Source of the DNA: an uncultured Lachnospiraceae bacterium
GTDB taxonomy: Bacteria > Bacillota > Clostridia > Lachnospirales > Lachnospiraceae
DNA length: 64,000 nt
Assembly (NCBI GenBank): GCA_900546325.1
Contig: URCR01000002.1
Span: 62,001 to 126,000 of the forward strand
Direction of reading: 5' to 3'
The position numbers were made by a program, and so were the translations under genes. Within the stretch, counting starts at the first letter, position 1; each line of letters starts with the position of its first letter. The notes below the pieces were generated by a model. It was not told the origin of the DNA. It saw nothing but the letters and a program-made list of their open reading frames with translations, and made no database searches. This document shows, piece after piece, positions 61,884 through 64,000 of this stretch.

Positions 61884-62942
61884 TTACTCCGATAATTCTT
61901 TTTCAATCTCTTCAATCGTAGGCAAACTGCTCTTAAACTCTTCCCGCAACACCTTCGTCAATTCATACCGTGCAATTCCAATTGGCTGTGATACATTATC
62001 TAAAGAATATTCTGCCACAACATCATCTTTATCTTTACAAATAAGAATTCCTATTGTCTGGTTATCCTGTTTTGATTTCATATTTTTATTAACTGCTGTA
62101 ACATAAAAATTTAATTTTCCTGCGAACTCTGGTTTGAATTTTTCTGTTTTTAATTCTATGACCACATAAGAATGTAAACGAACATGATAAAACAATAAGT
62201 CCATATAGAAATCACTTTCTCCAACTTTAATATGAACTTGTCTTCCTATATATGAAAATCCTGTTCCGAGTTCCAAAAGAAATTGCGTAATCTGATTTAC
62301 TAATGCATCTTCCAGTTCTTTTTCATCATACTCTTCACGCAGTGTAAGAAAGTCAAAATTATATGGATCTTTCAACGTTTGTTCCGCTAAATCAGACTGT
62401 GGAATAGGAAGTTTCACTTGAAAGTTTGTAATTGCCTTTCCTTGTCTCTCATATAAATCAGAATCTATTTGATGTTCTAGAACATTCCTACTCCAATTAT
62501 TATCCATTGTCTTTTGTACATAAAACAAAGCTTCATTTATGTCTTTGCATTTATACATAATCCGTTGATTATGTCCCCATGGTATGCTTTTCACCATTTT
62601 TTCTACTATTTCAAATTTGCTTACAACTTGTAAGCACTTTGCATTGTCATTATAAAATTTATACCAAAATCGAATACTTCGCAAATTTTGAGCAGAAAAC
62701 CCAGACATTCCGGGAAAAGTTTTCTGTAAGTCTTTACTCATTACACTTAAAAAGGCATCACCCCATTTAGCATTTTCTTGTTTATTTACAATGTCCCTTC
62801 CTAGTTCCCAATATAAATCTAATAACTCATAATTTATTTTAACAGAAGCTTTTATCTGGCTTTGCCTTATTCTCTTTTTCACCTCATTGATCCAATGTCT
62901 ATATTCCTCTGTCACAATAAATCCAACCTCTCTATTGCCCAT
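61884..62942 (-). CDS. DUF1016 / PDDEXK nuclease family protein (YhcG-like)
   Basis: A 352-residue protein. The N-terminal DUF1016 helical region (YWELGRDIVNKQENAKWGD, FSAQNLRSIRFWYKFY) leads to a PDDEXK nuclease domain with FYMDLLFYHVRLHSYVVIELK, in which Asp and the Glu-x-Lys supply the active site. Such proteins occur in genomic islands and beside restriction systems. GAGAGGAAGATTAA precedes the ATG. Confidence 0.88.
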   Translation of the reverse strand: MGNREVGFIVTEEYRHWINEVKKRIRQSQIKASVKINYELLDLYWELGRDIVNKQENAKWGDAFLSVMSKDLQKTFPGMSGFSAQNLRSIRFWYKFYNDNAKCLQVVSKFEIVEKMVKSIPWGHNQRIMYKCKDINEALFYVQKTMDNNWSRNVLEHQIDSDLYERQGKAITNFQVKLPIPQSDLAEQTLKDPYNFDFLTLREEYDEKELEDALVNQITQFLLELGTGFSYIGRQVHIKVGESDFYMDLLFYHVRLHSYVVIELKTEKFKPEFAGKLNFYVTAVNKNMKSKQDNQTIGILICKDKDDVVAEYSLDNVSQPIGIARYELTKVLREEFKSSLPTIEEIEKELSE

Positions 62943-62957
62943 TTAATCTTCCTCTCA

Positions 62958-63164
62958 TTAGTATTTCCACTTTTCAAATCTTTGTATTTTCCTATTAGGT
63001 ACATCTTTCCATGTTTGTAATCCCATGTGTTGCTTTTCACTGTCTGCTCCAGGTAAATCAACTTTATTGTCTACAGCAAGAATTGCTTTCAAATTATAAT
63101 GGTTCGTATTATCACTTTTTAAGAACAACTTGCAAATACACCTTAATGAAATCTCCTCTTGCAA
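62958..63164 (-). pseudogene. RhuM-family remnant with internal deletion
   Basis: A 68-codon frame joins two fragments of a RhuM-type protein. The early HYNLKAILAV block is fused to ADSEKQHMGLQTWKDVP, which normally lies over 100 residues later. It ends early (FEKWKY). A functional product is unlikely. Confidence 0.65.
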
Positions 63165-63387
63165 ACACCAAAATAATTACCTCTATGTCCGAATCAGACC
63201 ACCTGTTCATCTATTTTTACCTATTTCATCTAGTATTATTCTGTCCGCATAGACCACTAAAACAACGTAAAAATCTACAAAACAGCTCTCAATACCACTC
63301 ATTTTCCGCCTTATAAATAGTAATTCCCGGAATACTCAACTGCATTATCGGAAAAAGTAGCATAGCATTTTTATTGCCGCTTGCAAA

Positions 63388-63399
63388 GAACAAATGTTC
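63388..63399 (-). promoter_or_regulatory. LexA-type (SOS) box downstream of a -10 element
   Basis: GAACATTTGTTC on the minus strand matches the GAAC-N4-GTTC core and lies just past a promoter. It is related to the boxes at 1581 and 1649. Confidence 0.65.
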
Positions 63400-63406
63400 T
63401 TATTCC

Positions 63407-63435
63407 ATTTTAGCCTATGTGCTGTTTAGTGTCAA
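63407..63435 (-). promoter_or_regulatory. Strong leftward promoter with LexA-type box
   Basis: -35 TTGACA (63430-63435) and -10 TAAAAT (63407-63412) with a 17-bp spacer. It points into the insert. No intact gene follows for 220 bp before the RhuM remnant, so its original target may have been lost. Confidence 0.7.
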
Positions 63436-63489
63436 CTTTTCTTTTTAAGATTTTATTGTGCTGCATTGTCGGAATTTTGGCAACGAAAA

Positions 63490-63510
63490 CAGGCGACAAC
63501 ACATCGCCTG
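63490..63510 (-). terminator. Rho-independent terminator
   Basis: CAGGCGA and TCGCCTG pair around a 7-nt loop. On the minus strand TTTTCGTT follows. It would stop leftward transcripts from the truncated uvrB side. Confidence 0.6.
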
Positions 63511-63663
63511 CCCTAAAAAATTCTATTTTACTTTTTACAGTTTCTCTAAATTCTCATGTATAAATATACCAATTATTATATTTACATGATTACTTTATCT
63601 TTATTATCATCCTCTAAAATACGATTTACTAACTTTTCTAATTCTTTCCGATTTGGCAAATAC

Positions 63664-63744
63664 GAGTCCTTTAACAAGCTGATCGATGGCATGCGGCTGA
63701 TCTCCGGTTGGAGCGTATTTGGATACTAATTCAAAGTGGTCCAT
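63664..63744 (-). pseudogene. Truncated uvrB 5' end
   Basis: Twenty-seven codons read MDHFELVSKYAPTGDQPHAI followed by DQLVKG, matching the UvrB start but with several differences from the intact copy at 61130. Similarity stops before the Walker A region, and no ribosome-binding site precedes the ATG. It marks the far side of the 61.13-63.66 kb insert. Confidence 0.85.
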
Positions 63745-63750
63745 ATTTTA

Positions 63751-63779
63751 TTGACATTTTTCTGGCTCCAGCATATGAT
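63751..63779 (+). promoter_or_regulatory. Promoter of the ZIP-family gene
   Basis: TTGACA (63751-63756) and TATGAT (63774-63779) with a 17-bp spacer, starting 7 bp beyond the uvrB remnant and 58 bp upstream of the transporter start codon. Confidence 0.75.
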
Positions 63780-63836
63780 AGCAATGTAGTTCTTAAAACA
63801 GCTATTTCATTTTTAATAAACACATAAGGAGGTTCT

Positions 63837-64000
63837 ATGTTAGATTTCAATACAATCGCCGGAGTTTCCATCCCGTTTGTCGGGACCACTCTTGGCGCAG
63901 CTATGGTATTTTTTATGAAGGACAAAATCCATCCGCTTTTGCAGAAGGCTTTGCTCGGCTTCTCTTCCGGTGTGATGATGGCCGCATCTGTCTGGTCTCT
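63837..64000 (+). CDS. ZIP-family metal transporter (5' end only)
   Basis: The first 54 codons of a ZIP-type divalent metal ion transporter, cut by the window edge. The opening FNTIAGVSIPFVGTTLGAAM is a first membrane helix, followed by LQKALLGFSSGVMMAASVWS, a typical ZIP second helix. AAGGAGGT lies before the ATG. Its metal preference cannot be judged from this part. Confidence 0.8.
   Translation, partial: MLDFNTIAGVSIPFVGTTLGAAMVFFMKDKIHPLLQKALLGFSSGVMMAASVWS

Noticed and set aside
63211..63306. 31-codon leftward ORF downstream of the LexA-boxed promoter
   Set aside because: No ribosome-binding site of note, no recognisable composition and no continuity with the RhuM remnant; treated as chance.

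Overview
The window looks like a low-to-moderate GC, spore-forming Clostridia chromosome, most likely Lachnospiraceae. Three things point that way: the 3' half of a CotJC spore-coat gene, SLH-domain wall proteins next to a pyruvyl transferase, and a cdaA-cdaR c-di-AMP pair. The species cannot be fixed from the sequence alone.

Layout. Positions 1-4382 are the right end of a mobile element. It carries two phage-repressor-like XRE regulators (one with three fused HTH domains), a 39-residue ORF behind LexA-type boxes, a DUF4258/YgiT toxin-antitoxin-like pair between 67-69 bp direct repeats, and a large serine recombinase. Immediately to the right, 4383-4829 encodes only the C-terminal part of CotJC, so the element has interrupted that gene. 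From 4830 to 63744 almost every gene is on the minus strand: HtrA protease, GlmS, two cohesin-like membrane proteins with very acidic cytoplasmic tails, two LytR-CpsA-Psr (LCP) ligases, a rhamnosyltransferase-like GT2 and a polyprenyl-phosphate sugar transferase (5.0-16.6 kb). An ECF sigma factor with its DUF4179 partner follows (16.8-18.8 kb).

A large wall-polysaccharide locus runs from 19 to 47 kb. It holds two SLH-anchored peptidoglycan hydrolases, a pyruvyl transferase, several GT2 enzymes, the complete dTDP-L-rhamnose pathway (rfbA, B, C, D), a Wzm/Wzt exporter, a DUF2142/GT2/DUF2304 side-chain module, an acyltransferase, a Wzx-like flippase and an LtaS-like enzyme. A coherent reading is that WbaP primes undecaprenyl phosphate, the GT2 enzymes build a rhamnose-containing polymer, Wzm/Wzt exports it, LCP enzymes attach it to peptidoglycan, and pyruvylation creates docking sites for the SLH proteins. 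The AT-rich 38.4-43.4 kb part looks like the strain-variable portion.

The 48-61 kb part is housekeeping: HPr-like protein, cdaR, cdaA, two unknown membrane proteins, comF, recD2, an mreB homologue, uvrA and uvrB. An AT-rich insert (61.13-63.66 kb) with DUF5710-like, DUF1016 nuclease and RhuM-remnant genes separates the intact uvrB from a second, truncated uvrB 5' end. A ZIP-family transporter starts at 63837 and runs off the window. I saw no tRNA, rRNA or CRISPR array.
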